Below are positions 34,753 to 55,669 of a DNA stretch of 64,000 bases, in pieces. Position 1 is the stretch's first letter. Each line of letters begins with the position of its first letter. The notes under the pieces were generated by a model. It was not told where the DNA came from. It did not search any database and saw only the letters and a program-made list of their open reading frames with translations. A program made the position numbers and the translations under genes. This DNA comes from Diadema setosum (lineage: Eukaryota > Echinodermata > Echinoidea > Diadematoida > Diadematidae): the NCBI RefSeq assembly GCF_964275005.1, contig NC_092694.1:34918967-34982966 (forward strand). Direction: 5' to 3'.

Positions 34753-37725
34753 CTAAATTGTAGGATAATATACACATAACTTATCATTCAATGAATAATG
34801 TTCTTGTTTTGTTTGCAGTCAATATATAAGATACAGGTGTAAGGGTTATCGGGGAATCTCGTCGATACAAACTGTGTTGATAGGCCTGTAGTTGGAATAG
34901 GCTTGTGAATTCTCTTCACCTCTATTGAAATTTAATATTTTAATTACAGTCAGTTGAGTCTGTCCTTTTAGTCTATAAGTGTACATGTCATCATTTGGTG
35001 TTCTATTCATTGCGGACTCTCAGAAGCATACATGTACATTGTAGATTCCTGAAGTACCGTACTCTATCTATTCCTATTAGGGGTACATTTGATATCTTAC
35101 TGCTGTTTTGCCAAGTTGCTCATTCCCTGATATTTCTTCTTATCTTGTTATTAAAGTCATGAGTCAAAATATTGTTTGCAGCTACGGTACCTACAGGTAA
35201 CCATATTTTTTTCTTCTCTGCAAACAGAAAATGGAAGAAATGAAAAAAAAAGATGAAGACTGCTATACACTCTTTCCCCTTGCTTTAGATAGAATGTTTT
35301 TTTTTTTAAGTCTGTTCCCAGCCTTCTTTGTGATGTCTTTCTGCCTTGATTGGTTAAATTCTTCTAGATATTTCTTTTACTGAAAAAAATGCTTTGTCGT
35401 CCTTGCTGCCTGTTATCCTTACAAGTTTGTCAAACCTTCTTTTTTTTTTATTTATGTACACTGTACTGCAGTACAAAAGTGTATGCTATTTTTGATTTGC
35501 CATGGTAATTTAGAGTACTGACTTATGAATTTGATTTAACATTTTCAAACTCTTAAATTTTGTTAAACATGATACACATTGCTCTCTCTCCCAACACACA
35601 AAAATCTTAAAATGAACTGCTGTTAGGCAGGTACAATGTACATGCAGACCATGGCAGTGATGACTCTATTCTGTAGTATTATGGCCATTTTCAAAGCCTC
35701 AATCCAGACAACAGAGCATGCTTGTTTGACATTAAAAGAGTGTGTTTTGGTGTTTTTTTTCCTCTCTCTCTCTCTTGAGGCAGGTTCATAGCATTTTGAG
35801 CCACACCCGGTGTACCTATTCATCGCAAACTCTCCCTTGGATTCAGAATTCTAAGCCTTGAATTGATGGTTTGCTCTTCATTCGATAAGGGAAGGGATGT
35901 TATTGTTGCTGTTGTTGCTTTTTCCCTGATAACTGTTTAATATTTTTCCCACAAATTCCAAGCACAGAAGAATTGTGTGCATTGATATAGTCTGGTTTCT
36001 AGTCCACTTTGCCAACTTTAATACTGTAGTCCCATTGGCCAAATGCTCTCTTCACGGTGACAAAGTCCCTGCCTTTGCCAACGACCCATCCAGCTCAATC
36101 TGCTACTTTTTTTTTTTTACTTTTTTTTTTTTTTTTTTTTTGGGGGGGGGGGGGGGTCATTAATAGAGGGCGTTGATATAATGGGAATCAAAACATTATG
36201 GAGATAGGCTGGAAGCCAGGCTAACAGCACTGATACTTCTAACTCTTCGCACTACATAATACAAACTGGGAGACTACTTCATCTCTTGGTATTAGGCAGA
36301 GTGAGCACCTGGGTCTTAATATCTAATACATCTGTGGGCAGACATGGAATAACTATGTGTTTATCTTGCTTGTGTTAGTGGATATCTCTTGATGAATTTG
36401 TAAGTATTACACTTACATTGTATATGTCAGTGCCTATTAGACAGCTTTGCTCTTAATTACCAATCAATAGATGCTTTGTGTGGTTGTATGCTTCCATCAA
36501 TTAATGTATCATTGGACCATGTACAGTTGTATTCATGGGCCTAACCAGTGTGAAACTACAGTACCAGTGTGAAACTACCCCTTTCATAAACTCAATTATG
36601 CAGATAAGATACCTGCATTATTTTGGTCATAAAATCAGAGCGAGATCAGAATAATGCTTGCAATTTTGACGCTGCTATTATCGACATCATAGCATCATGA
36701 CCAGACTATAAAGAGTTTGTGAACACAATTCAGAATGATGGGCACTATTTCCAAGGTGCGGTCAAAAGGGCATCCTTTTTTTACGCTGCAAGCATCATCA
36801 GAGGGGGCGTGTGCAATGTGTACCATGATGATAATCCATCTTTTTCAGGCTTTTTTGTTTTTTTAAATTAGGGCTTGAAAAAAAAAAATGTGTACATGTG
36901 CATAATATTCAGCGTTTGTGACCGCAATTCTTATTGAACTGTTTGCCTTACTCTGATATTGATAATTTGCAGGCTGATGCATTTGTGAAATGATAAATTT
37001 TGTGAAAGGAGTATGATTTAGAGTTGTATGTTTGTGATATTTATTTTTTTTTCTCCTTTTCAGGAAACTTGTAAACTTGTATCCTTTGTGAAAGCCATTG
37101 TGAGGTGACACTCATAAATCAGGCAGTTCAGAATTTATGAAAATGAATATTGCATACTCGGCACATTGACAGAGTGTGCAGTGCTGTTGTTTTAATCTGG
37201 GATTCATCTCATCTATATGATTTTGTGTGGCGTCTATCTCATTTCGTAGGAAATATTATACGGTGTATCTTGAAAATTTCAAAAGTTGCCACAGCTTGAT
37301 CAGGACTTCACGTGTGAAGATGCTTTAAATAGCAAATATCACTGCAGCATTTCAAGACACAATCTGCCTTCTTTACAGCTGAAAATAGGGTGGAACACTA
37401 GTTATACAGGACATAATTTTTCTCGAATTAACTTGCTATAAAAAGAAACACATATGGTATGTGTCACAAAAAAAGCACTGTTTTCTTTATATTTGCTGTA
37501 GGAGTGCTGCATGATGCTGGACACAAGTACAGAATCAGTCTTGCAGACTAGAAGTACTGAGCTGCACTGATTTATTCTCCAATTCAATATTTTCAGGTCA
37601 TTTGTGTACACGGTGTATCTTTCATTGCTCTTGCTTGAATAGCATTCTCATAGCCTCCTGAACAATCTTTCCTCTGCACAGGTTTTAACTGTTTAGATGT
37701 ATGCTTTGTGATCGTAAAGTTTATT
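34753..37725. other. Spacer upstream of LYPLA, no gene recognised
   Basis: Low-complexity T and G runs at 36,110-36,157; otherwise AT-rich single-copy-looking DNA. It may be the first intron of LYPLA if a distant 5' UTR exon is used. Confidence 0.45.
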
Positions 37726-37737
37726 CAAGATTTGTTT

Positions 37738-38095
37738 TGTTTTGTTTGTTTGTTCATTTTCCATCTGAGAAGATGGCTGGATAGCCCATATTCAGCTACG
37801 TTAAGCTGGTCTTCCATGGGGTCCAGTTGGGTGTGAGGTGGGACCACTTCACCGGGTTAGACACCCTGCTCTTTGCGATGAATGTACGAAGCGGGATCTT
37901 TTACGTGCATGAGTCGTTACTCTCTCATACACGGGACCTCCATTTTATGTCCTATCCGAGGGACAGAGTGTTTTGCCTCTTGCTAGAGGGGACGGTATGC
38001 TTACAGTACAAACAACATTGCTCAGTCCAGACTCGGGTTCGAACCTGGGCCGTGTGATCGTGAGGCAGACGCGCTACCGACTGAGCCAACTCAAA
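37738..38095 (-). mobile_element. tRNA-derived SINE, complete with target duplications
   Basis: On the minus strand the head has a Pol III A box (TGGCTCAGTCGGTAG, 38,089-38,075) and B box (GGTTCGAACC, 38,045-38,036), a body with GGGACC...CACGTAAAAGATCCCGC, and an AAACAAACAAAC tail. A 12-bp direct repeat, CAAGATTTGTTT, flanks it at 37,726-37,737 and 38,096-38,107. It sits about 100 bp upstream of the splice acceptor of the first LYPLA coding exon. It cannot pair as a full tRNA acceptor stem, so it is not a tRNA gene. Confidence 0.92.
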
Positions 38096-38212
38096 CAAGA
38101 TTTGTTTAAATGTCAGGTTTGGATGTTTGTCATACACTTTGGTGCTTTGATTTTTACTGTTTGCTTGTTGTTTATTTCACTTTTTGTTGTTTTAGGTGTG
38201 CAGGGAGCATTG

Positions 38213-38452
38213 ATGTTTAGCCTGTCCTCTCCCGTCACCAGACTGTCGCTTAGGTTACAGTCCTTGGTCAGTCTCACTTCCATCCTCGTTCAGCCAATCA
38301 GCTGCTTGCATTCCTCCAAGACGCACCCACCACTACCTGGCCCCACCTACAATTGTCAAACACCATCAGCAGCAGGAGGGGTAACAGACAAAGGAGGCAG
38401 TTGTCCAGTAGGGCCACACGGGCATTCAACTGGGCCAATCAGCAGTCGGTAC
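38213..38452 (+). CDS. In-frame N-terminal extension of LYPLA (80 codons)
   Basis: An acceptor (TTTTAG or, 8 bp later, TGTGCAG; 38,195 or 38,203) precedes an ATG at 38,213 that is in frame with the conserved LYPLA start at 38,453, with no stop between. The first 35 residues (MFSLSSPVTRLSLRLQSLVS...) have no acidic residue and spaced Arg, as in mitochondrial targeting peptides; then comes a Pro/Gly/Ser-rich linker. The stretch is GC-rich with exon-like composition. It may be translated as a longer isoform, or be 5' UTR only. Neither ATG has a strong Kozak context. Confidence 0.45.
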
Positions 38453-46755
<8,303 letters not shown>

Positions 46756-46871
46756 TCTTCAGCCAACACGTGTGAACTCATCGGACAAAGCAGGTTCATT
46801 TTGACCAAACTCAGCATCGTCACTTATTATCGCAAGGAGTGATTGTTCAGAGACTACTGGAGGATTGACAA

Positions 46872-47281
46872 AGGGTGCGTTCGAGCGCTCAAAAGCGAAC
46901 CAAAGCGAACTGCACCATGCTGCTCTATTTTTCGAGTGTTCGAAAGCTCTGTTGATAAAGCGTACCTGAAGAGTTATTCTTAGAAGGGAATCACATATTT
47001 TTTAGCAAGAAAGTCATTCACCTGGCACTCTTATGCTACTTACAGATGCCCTGAACAAAGAGAGTGAACTCTGTATTATGATATATGTGAGATGTTTTAC
47101 GCGCATTCTTCACATGCGAACTTGTGTTATGCTTTTGGTACCCTCTTGAAGCACATTGGGAAGTGGTCCACTCTTGGCTCAGTTCGGTTTGGTACGGTAC
47201 ACTTTTGCAACGTTCGAGCACTCTTCTGGCTCGGGATCGTACAGGTTCGCTTCGCTTCGGAAGAGCGCTCGAACGCACCCT
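46872..47281. mobile_element. 410-bp MITE, AGGGTGCGTTCGAGCGCTC ends
   Basis: Perfect 19-bp inverted ends AGGGTGCGTTCGAGCGCTC; the arms continue imperfectly (AAGCGAACC). It starts 117 bp past the LYPLA stop, so it probably forms part of the 3' UTR. Confidence 0.9.
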
Positions 47282-47779
47282 ATGTCACACAGCAGAAGAT
47301 ATTTCCATGGTATGATGTGATTATAATGGTGATCCAGCAGCCCCAGAAAGGGGACATGCACAGTGCACGAACATTTTCTTTCTGTCCTATGATTTTATAA
47401 GATATCTCTCTCAGATTATTAAAAAGAAACACAAAACAAAACAGTGGATTAAGATAATGAGCAGCTGATGTATTTAGGCACAGTATTTAGACATGCACCT
47501 CAACATATACCGCATTGTAATTTTTCTGCTCTCCTTTTTTTTTCCCCCCTGGGATTGGGTGTTTGTGTAATGAGTTGCAGAGATGATATGCCTGAATGAC
47601 TTTATTACATACTGTTACACAAATGCAAGCTCATCAACACTCTGACACACACACACGCGCGTACATTTTTTTTTCCCTCTTTCAGTATGGATATTACAAG
47701 AATACGCAAAACTTTTGGCACCAAAGTATGCTTGAATTAAGAAATGTTTGCATAAAATGAAAGTCTGATTTCAATGTTT

Positions 47780-48560
47780 TGCGGTTGTCTGTCTGTCCGT
47801 CCGTCCGTAAGTGATTTTGCGGACAGCATAACTTACGCACCTTACGAAGTATCGAAGTGAAACTTGGCATAATATGTATCTGTATGGGTGGACAAAGCTG
47901 TGCTTGTCACTTTATGGAAACTCAAGGTCAAAGGTCATAGGTCAAGATGTCACTATGAAAAGTTTTAGGCCATAGGGTCAAAGGTCAAGTGAGAGTGCTA
48001 GAATTTCACTTTATTTTTTTTTTCCTCCACATCTTGTAAATGGCTCAAAGTATCTTCTGGAAAGACAGTGCATGTACAGGTTTTGCCTGACAATAATTCT
48101 CTTGGGATGTTTTGCATCATGTGGTCAAAGGTCAAGTCACAACACTAGAATTACTCTTCTTGATGGTGAAGCTATACAATTTTCTCCACACAGAGTGTGA
48201 TACGTACCTTAGAATGACTTTGTATACACTTATAGTGCACAGTGATTCTGTAGGGAACAATTTTTGCAATTGGATGTACGTAAGGTCAAGAGAAAATGCT
48301 GAAATTTCGCTTGGGAAGATTTGGGCAATTGGATCAAAGGTCAAGAGAAAATGTTGAATTTTCTTTATTTTTCTCCATATTTTGAAAATGCCTCAAAGTA
48401 CATGTATTGTCATGAATATTGTTTTATGCAGATAGTGATTATTTGCCAATGAAATCATTGTCTCACATTGGAAAGATGTTCTGTATATTGAGCTATTGGA
48501 AGAATGATGCAAAATAGATTTTGATAGGCATAGCATTTGCCATAGGGACATTTCTAATAG
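47780..48560 (+). mobile_element. Diverged copy of the (GTCC)n/AGGTCA element
   Basis: Starts GCGGTTGTCTGTCTGTCCGTC, carries repeated GGTCAAAGGTCAAG phrases at 47,925-48,340, and ends GATAGGCATAGCATTTGCC and GGGACATTTCTA. Shorter than the copy at 25,836 and lacking the ATGCCTCCGCC start. Confidence 0.75.
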
Positions 48561-49955
48561 TTAAATTCTGATTCAAATTATGTCCATGTAGTATTTTTAT
48601 TTATGGGTCTTGTTTCCATTATATTGCAAGGAATTATTTTAAAATAGGCATTAATACTGGAGTCAAGTTTCACTTGTGACTTCAGTATTTAAAGAACCAA
48701 AGCATAATTTTTGTAGTCTAGGAATTGCAAACCTCATGTAAATCCGAATATTCATGTGTGTACTGTACAAATATTTCTAGTACAAGATCTCAAACAGGTG
48801 ACCTTATGTGAGAGGTACTGGCAAAAACTTAATGAAATTACTGTGGATGATGGCATAATACCATGGTCCTGAAAGTATTTAAGAGACAAATTGTAGATGC
48901 AAATACTGAAAATTCTTCAGAATAATGTTCCTTTATATACTGTGTGTGCCCACTTCAGTCTAGAATTCACAAGGTATGTACAATTCTGTAGATAATACAC
49001 AAGACTCATTGGTTACCTCTTAAAGCTGGTACTAAAAGCACTGGAGAGTGTGTTTTTTCTCTTTCGTTTTCCCATCATTTTTGCTGGGATTAGTTTGTTT
49101 TATGTCACCTCCTTGTTCTTCCATTTCTGTTCCTTTCATTTTCTCTGTTTAGTTGTGTCAAACCCCTGAAGGGGACTGAATATCCGGTGGTCCTATGGAC
49201 AACGTTTCTTGTAAATATTATCGTGGGAAACACATTTTTATGACATCTATTTCCTTGTTGTGACCATCCACGTAGTGTGTGAATTTCAAAATAGATTTTA
49301 CAAAACTGACTTGCTTTTTCTCAGCACGAGAAAAGCTTGTAGATTCAGAGCATGGAAATGACCTTTTTTCTGCAATATCAAAGAATTGTGTTGTAACCAT
49401 GTGTACTTTACTTTTATTATATTTAGTGGCTGTGAGCATTGGGGTTATAGAATTTTAATGAATTTAAATACCCAGGGTAGGATAAAACTGTGTTCATAGA
49501 TTATTGTTGGTGCATGTAACTTCAATACCTGACGTGACAGCAATTCTGTTATTCTTGTTTCCTCGTGAAACGTCTGATGAATGATGCGATTTTAGTATCA
49601 CTCATTTTATTTTCTTATTTGATGGTCGTGCATCAATTATTCATTTGACTTCAAATCTCTATAAAATGCATTTTGTTCTTATTACTATTATAGGCACAGT
49701 ACCTGTACAAGGAAACAACGGAGGGTGCAGATATGATATGTACTGTAATGTAAGCTACACATGTGTAGTCAGACATGGCTTTGTGACACGCTCAGGTGAT
49801 AAGCCATGAAAAGTGAATTGAGAATAAAATGTACAGAAGAGACTAACTTATAGTCAGTTAAATTTGCCATACTTTTGTTATGTGCTTATTTCAAAGACTG
49901 CTTCATGCTAAACCTATATTATAGAGTCTGAGATCTCTTGCTCTCATTGGAGTAC
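48561..49955. other. Intergenic, nothing recognised
   Basis: No coding or repeat signal that I can support. An AATAAA at 49,823-49,828 on the plus strand could be a distal poly(A) signal for LYPLA. Confidence 0.4.
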
Positions 49956-49960
49956 TGCAA

Positions 49961-50146
49961 CAGTGTACTCCTGTTACAACAAACATGGCTATAACAAAAT
50001 TCCGGTTACAACGAAGTAAAAATTCAGGCCGCAACATTATCGGCTCTATGTTTTATTATTGTTTATTTGTTCGGTTGGAACAAAATTTCGATGTAACGAA
50101 AGAAAACTGCCATTCCCGAGGGCTTCGCTTTAACGGGAGTCCACTG
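49961..50146. mobile_element. MITE with CAGTGTACTCCTGTTACAAC ends
   Basis: Right end GCTTTAACGGGAGTCCACTG. Internal phrases GGCCGCAACATTATCGGCTC and AACGAAAGAAAACTGCC match the MRPL15-intron copies at 10,088 and 10,468. Confidence 0.85.
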
Positions 50147-50335
50147 TAGCTGTGAAGATTTCTAGGCTCACTGGATGCAAGCAAACTGTGAATGAGTGTT
50201 GAGGCATGTAAATGATGTGTGAGTGTATCAGCTACATGTGTGATATGCACATTCATTAGTTCATTCATTTGCTCGCTCATCCGCTCAGTCGTTCATTTGT
50301 CCAGTCATTCGTTCGTTTGTTCATTCCTTCCGTTG

Positions 50336-50496
50336 ATGCATTCATTCATTCATTCATTCATTCATTCATTCATTCATTCATTCATTCATTCATTCATTCA
50401 TTCATTCATTCATTCATTCATTCATTCACTCACTCACTCACTCACTCACTCACTCACTCACTCACTCACTCACTCACTCACTCACTCACTCACTCA
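50336..50496. repeat. Compound (ATTC)n(ACTC)n microsatellite
   Basis: About 22 ATTC units then about 18 ACTC units, with looser ATTC/GTTC units upstream from 50,250. Two overlapping ORFs (105 and 131 codons, HSFI/HSLT repeats) are artefacts. Confidence 0.97.
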
Positions 50497-50516
50497 TTCA
50501 TACATTCATTCATGCA

Positions 50517-50815
50517 ATCGCCGCGACGTTACATGACTTTTTTCTTTCGAGTCTCCCGCATTCATTCTTTTGACACTTGCGATGCCAGGGCGCGCGGTTC
50601 CGAAGTTGCCCATAAATACTGTATGTACGTGCATGTCAGACCAAAAAATTGCTCAAAACCGTGAATTCGTGTACAATTTCAATGCAAACTGTGCAAGAAC
50701 TACAGGCAAATTTCATAAAAGCATGATTATTTTGGGGTTTTATTGATTAAAGTCAATCAATGTTGCGGACAAATTTCATCGAAAAACAATGAAAAACAAA
50801 GTCTGAAAAAACAAC
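50517..50815. mobile_element. Left-half fragment of the TTAA-flanked element at 52,260
   Basis: From TCGCCGCGACGTTACATGAC to AACAATGAAAAACAAAGTC it matches 52,319-52,605 closely. Confidence 0.9.
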
Positions 50816-51096
50816 TCCCGGCTATATATATATATAATGTCAAGTACATGTATCATGTGTGCTTCATTTGCCTCCGGCGGCCTCCACGCGTCATGCCTAA
50901 ACTTTTCTTCTTCTTTTTTTTCATATTGTACATCTTTTTGAAAATCTCTCGACGAATTTTCATCAAACTTTTCAGGCAGGATCCCTAGGTTGATAACATT
51001 TCAATTTATTCAAATGGCCATCATTTGAGAACTGTTTACACTTTTTCTTTTCTTTTTTCAAAATTTATAGAATACTTTCTTTTGGCATTGATTTAC

Positions 51097-51262
51097 GGTT
51101 ACAGCTCGTTATTCCCAAGGTTCGTTATTCAGAAGGCTCTTAGTCCGAAGATTCGTCATTCCGAAGGTTCGTTGTTCCGAATTTCATTTTCACATTAACG
51201 AATCTCCGGAATAACGAACCTTCGGAATAACGCCACAAATGTTCGGATTAACGAACAGCACC
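51097..51262. repeat. TTCGTTATTCCGAAGG palindromic repeat, copy 2
   Basis: From GGTTACAGCTCGTTATTCCC to CGGATTAACGAACAGCACCC; units turn from plus to minus orientation halfway, as in 2,605-3,115. Confidence 0.85.
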
Positions 51263-51354
51263 CTTGATTTACTTCTGTATGCATGAAAAAGGACTTCAAA
51301 ATCTTCATTTTCATTAAGGAGATAAAATATCAATGAAGAAACACAAAGCACTGT

Positions 51355-51357
<3 letters not shown>

Positions 51358-51425
<68 letters not shown>

Positions 51426-51426
51426 G
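51358..51426. repeat. (TA)n followed by a T-run
   Basis: About 20 TA units then about 26 T, between two copies of the TTCGTTATTCCGAAGG repeat. Confidence 0.95.
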
Positions 51427-51435
51427 TGGAAAGGT

Positions 51436-51609
51436 TGAACTATCGGTTACAACTCGTTATTCCGAAGGTTCGTTTTTCCGAATTTCATTTTCGGATGTAC
51501 AAATGTTCGGATTAACGAACCCTTTTTCATTTTCAGATTAACGAACCTCTAGGTATAGGGAATTTGTGTGTTTCGGATTAACGAACCTTCGGAATAACAA
51601 ACAGCACCC
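51436..51609. repeat. TTCGTTATTCCGAAGG palindromic repeat, copy 3
   Basis: From CGGTTACAACTCGTTATTCC to GGAATAACAAACAGCACCC; its right part is the reverse complement of the start of 2,605-3,115, including CCTCTAGGTATAGGGAATTT. Confidence 0.85.
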
Positions 51610-52259
51610 GAACTATCTATGATTATCTTAAATCCTTCGTGAAATACCCTTTGGAGTTGGTTCAGGACGGGTTCAATCTCACCTCTAGGCATGCCCTGGC
51701 ACACTCTTGTACTCTGTGCAAAATAGGGACTAAAATGTCCCCTTTGAAGTTGACATCCAGCAATAACAATATGACGAATTGAATGCACACGAATAGACAC
51801 TAGTAGTACAGGAATCACATTATATTTGTCAGACTGTGATTGAGATCTTTATTCATTATGTACCCAAGAGCAGTGCAACCATTGAAAGGGATGCTGGGAT
51901 GACATTATAGGTATACCAGGTAACAAATGATAATGAGTGAAACGATTTACCGGACTTCTCTTAATACATCACATACACATACTAGTATCAATTTATTCAA
52001 TCATATCAATTAACATCTATTATTCCCACTTCATTAAGTGCAAAGCTGATTTCCTTCTCTTATTGACACGGATACACCCGCGCACGTACACACACATGAT
52101 TTGTACACATGCATGTACTCACATGTTTATATGATTATATCTTTCTCTCTCTCTCTCTCTCTTTATGTATATAAATACACATACGTGACGTATAAAGGAT
52201 ACCGTCGTCTACATTATGCAGTTATACACATGCACACTTTGCGTGCATCCTGTAGGCGC

Positions 52260-52950
52260 TTAACCCTAACTAGGCGGGGGGGGGGGGGGGGGGCTAGCCC
52301 CCCCCCCCGGACGTTCTATCGCCGCGACGTTTCATGACTTTTTTCTTTCGAGTCTCCCGCATCTTTTAACACCAAACTTGCGATGCCAGGGCGCGCGGTT
52401 CCGAAGTTGCCCATAAATATTTACGTGCATGTCAGACCAAAAATTGCTCAAAAACGTGAATTCGTGTACAATTTCAATGCAAACTGTGCAAGAACTACAG
52501 GCAAATTTCATAAAAGCATGATTATTTGGGGGTTTTATTGATTAAAATCAATCAATGTCACGGACAAATTTCATCAAAAAACAATGAAAAACAAAGTCGA
52601 AAAAACAGAAATACATAAGAAATTAAAAAACAATGAAATACTTCAGATTTCTGATAGCACAATGTTTTTCCTCTTACATTTGCTAAGGACACTAAAAAGA
52701 ATATTTACAAAAAAATGTGCCTGTTTTGAGCTTTATTTACTGATTTATACCAAATTGTCCGATTTCCATGCATCATTATGCATAAAGTTGCATAATTTAG
52801 CTTAAATCATATTTTTTTTTAAATTAACTTCATAGTACTTTAGATTACGTCATAGGCAACGTGTCTGCCAATTTTCGTCGCGATCGCACCTCCCAGGCCC
52901 CCCCCCCCCCTCTATCATCTACCTAAATAGCCCGGCTTAGTTAGGGTTAA
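52260..52950. mobile_element. 691-bp piggyBac-like non-autonomous element
   Basis: TTAA at both borders, then CCCTAACTAGGC on the left and its inverse GCTTAGTTAGGG on the right: the TTAA target site and CCC-starting ends of the piggyBac superfamily. Contains G- and C-runs near each end, GGCGCGCGG, and AT-rich non-coding sequence; no transposase. A left-half fragment lies at 50,517-50,815. Confidence 0.8.
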
Positions 52951-53910
52951 TACTAAAAACCGTTTACTTCCGGGAACTGGTTGTGCTGCGTATTTAAAAC
53001 TCTATTATATAACATACACAAAACCTTGGGAATAGCGTAATATCTCTGAGGTCACGAGTTGATACAATTTTTGTAGTTGCCCTGTTTCAAAAATTCTCGT
53101 GCTGAGGTATGCTGAGTGCTGAGGTATGTAATGTTAAAATGCATGAAGAAATCTGCAGAAACAGATAACGGTCCTGCATGCATAGACAATGTACAACTTT
53201 GGAGTATTGGGACAGTGCCTTCACTGACAAGAGACCTTCATTTATCATTAACATGCAAATAGACCGTTCACTGAGTAATTTATTCTAACATTTCTACTGT
53301 CACGGAGAAAGTTGGTGTACTGGATAAGTATGATAAATCCGGTAACTTACATTACAGATTTTCACTTTTATGAAGCATTAAAGAGTATCGAACTTTGCAG
53401 CTTAAAGATTTAACACAGCTTCATAATCTTATACCAATATGGTGCATAATGCCTTCAAACTTATATACACGTATTTCCAACAACCAAAGTATTGTTAAAC
53501 AGTCCCTTTAAATCAGGCGTGGGAGTGACACATAATGTGAATGTGTGGACGTAAATTAGTTTCAGTTTATTCAAAATTAATGAATAGTTTCAGTTCTGCT
53601 TGTTTCCATTATGTGTGTCGCTCTAATCATCTTTACGCATGACGACACATCACTTCTATAAATCACGCGTATTACGTGCGTTTACGAATGGCTATATTCC
53701 CAGACATTCAGAGAAAATAGCCAAACACATCAACTAGATTTAGTACAACACAACTAGGATATTTGTTTTGTTCTCTCAAGTGTTCATTAAAAAAGAAGAG
53801 AGAAGTGATCCTTCCGATAGGAGTGTATACTTTGCACTTTTAAATATCTTATGCTTCACTGTGCATGTTTGATGATTTCTGTTGTTGCGCCTTTACAATT
53901 TAAATTGAGG
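52951..53910. other. Intergenic, nothing recognised
   Basis: No coding or repeat signal that I can support. Confidence 0.4.
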
Positions 53911-54302
53911 TTAAAGGGTGTGTGCAGTTCTGGTAGAGGTGAGGATTTAGCTTTTAACGTTTTGCGAGATATTCAGAAATCACTCTATGGGATGTCAAAG
54001 AGCATGTGGTTCTAAGGGGTATCAAAAGTTTATTCGATGAAAATCGGTTTTGAAATGGCTGAGATATCCAAAAACAAGGTGAAACAAAGAGATCCTAATA
54101 AAGTTGTGGCATGTCGCCTTTTATTATTAGCACTTTTTTTGGATATCTCAGCCATTTGGCAGCCGATTTTCATCAAATAAACATTGAATTCTTCTTAAAC
54201 TTGCATGCTCTTTCATATTTCATAGGAGGTTTCTCATTATCTCACTTAGGAATGTTCAAAGCATGAATCCGCACCTTGACCAGTACTGTACAGCCCCTTT
54301 AA
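53911..54302. mobile_element. Foldback MITE family 2, copy 4
   Basis: Almost the same as 15,898-16,278: GTGAGGATTTAGCTTTTAAC, ATCGGTTTTGAAATGGCTGA and the inverse right arm; ends in CCCCTTTAA. Confidence 0.88.
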
Positions 54303-54591
54303 TTAGCTTGCAAGTTAGTCATTATCATCACATTGCGAATGATAATTATATTACAATAAATAGTTCGTATGATGAATCACTGGAGCAAAAGGCACATGTT
54401 CATAGATCCTCTGAAACTTATATACGTTCATAAGTCAGAAAAGCTTCTGGGAAAAGCGTGTGGCACAACCAGGCCTCCAAGAAATCCCAAACGCCCCAGG
54501 CATCTCTCTGTCGAGTAGCTAACGTGTCTTGTATCACCTATTTAGCTGTGCTAACGTGTCTTGTATCACCTATATAGCTGTCATTTCATTT

Positions 54592-54831
54592 ATGAAAAAA
54601 AGAAGTACATGTACCTCATTTATACTGCTAATGACGGTTTTATTTGTCGAGTCCATTAACGGAAATAGTTCACACGAAAGCCTGTCGTCCTACATTTATA
54701 CTAGAGTCGATGACATTAATCTCTCTCTTAATTATGTAGCAGATCGCATAGCAGCAAATCTCACGTTTTATCATCCTGTTGTATTTAAAGCGCAATTCAA
54801 CACTATGGTCACATCGACTTTGAGATTTTAG
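54592..54831 (+). other. Unrecognised short ORF with signal-peptide-like start
   Basis: 79 codons: MKKRSTCTSFILLMTVLFVE, then a SINGNSS-type cleavage-like region and an Asn-glycosylation-rich mature part (NSS, NLS, NLT sequons). No donor site or poly(A) signal was recognised and codon use is not clearly coding, so it may be chance. A tandem duplication (GTGTCTTGTATCACCTAT twice) lies just upstream. Confidence 0.2.
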
Positions 54832-55669
54832 TAGAGTTAAGTCGGATAATGTGTGGAGTTTCATTAAAAAAAGCCTTACAGTAAGACGTGAATTTTGAAA
54901 TCTGAAAGTTGTACATGTTTGGCAAAAAGTAATACAGTATATAGAGGTCATCTTATTTGCTGGGAAGATGTATTCAAATACCATCATTTAACTTTGTTAC
55001 AGGTTTATGCATAAGAATGGCAAAATCACAATTTTTGTCAGCAACGACGTCTCTTCTGAAATCATCATTGATATAGATTGATGTAACACAGCAAAGACTC
55101 GATTCCTTAAGGATTCTGCATTGGTTGGAGATTCATATGTAGGTGCGTAGATGGCTGCAGATTCCATGACTTCAACATCTTTTCCACTGATTTGAATGTA
55201 TGTATGTGGTTGCTGTGTATACCGTATCACAGTTTGGCGAAAATGTGCGAAACATAATTTATTTTGTTTCAGTACCTCATATTAAGATTCTTATCACTGA
55301 TTGGTCAAAAGTATATCATGTGACGTGGTGCAGTTCCGCCTATCATTGCCTCAGGGTTTCGACTTTCTATCACTAGCTTGACATAATGTCAAATACAGTA
55401 ATGATAAAAAGCCAGAAACCGTCTGAAAGAATACGTATCCATCCCTCCGCGACATTTGCACACGAGGTACACGACGTATAGACTAGCTCGTGGTGACCGC
55501 AGCCTACACAAATTAACTTCGATTTTCTATATTAATATCACTTCCTGTTATAAGTCTGGTTCTACTTGCACTAGATCTGACTAGTCCTAAAGCTATAGCT
55601 ACTAGGACCTAGTCTAAAACGATGAGGTATACAAAACAGATATAGACTCCTTTGTATTTGGATGTTGGT

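Noticed and set aside
38030-38095. tRNA gene on the minus strand
   Set aside because: A and B boxes are present but there is no acceptor-stem pairing, and a SINE body with flanking target duplications follows.
37973-38212. Further N-terminal extension of the LYPLA frame
   Set aside because: Open frame through an antisense SINE and an intron acceptor; not exon.
50219-50664. Two ORFs with HSFIHSFI/HSLTHSLT repeats
   Set aside because: Translation of an (ATTC)n(ACTC)n microsatellite.
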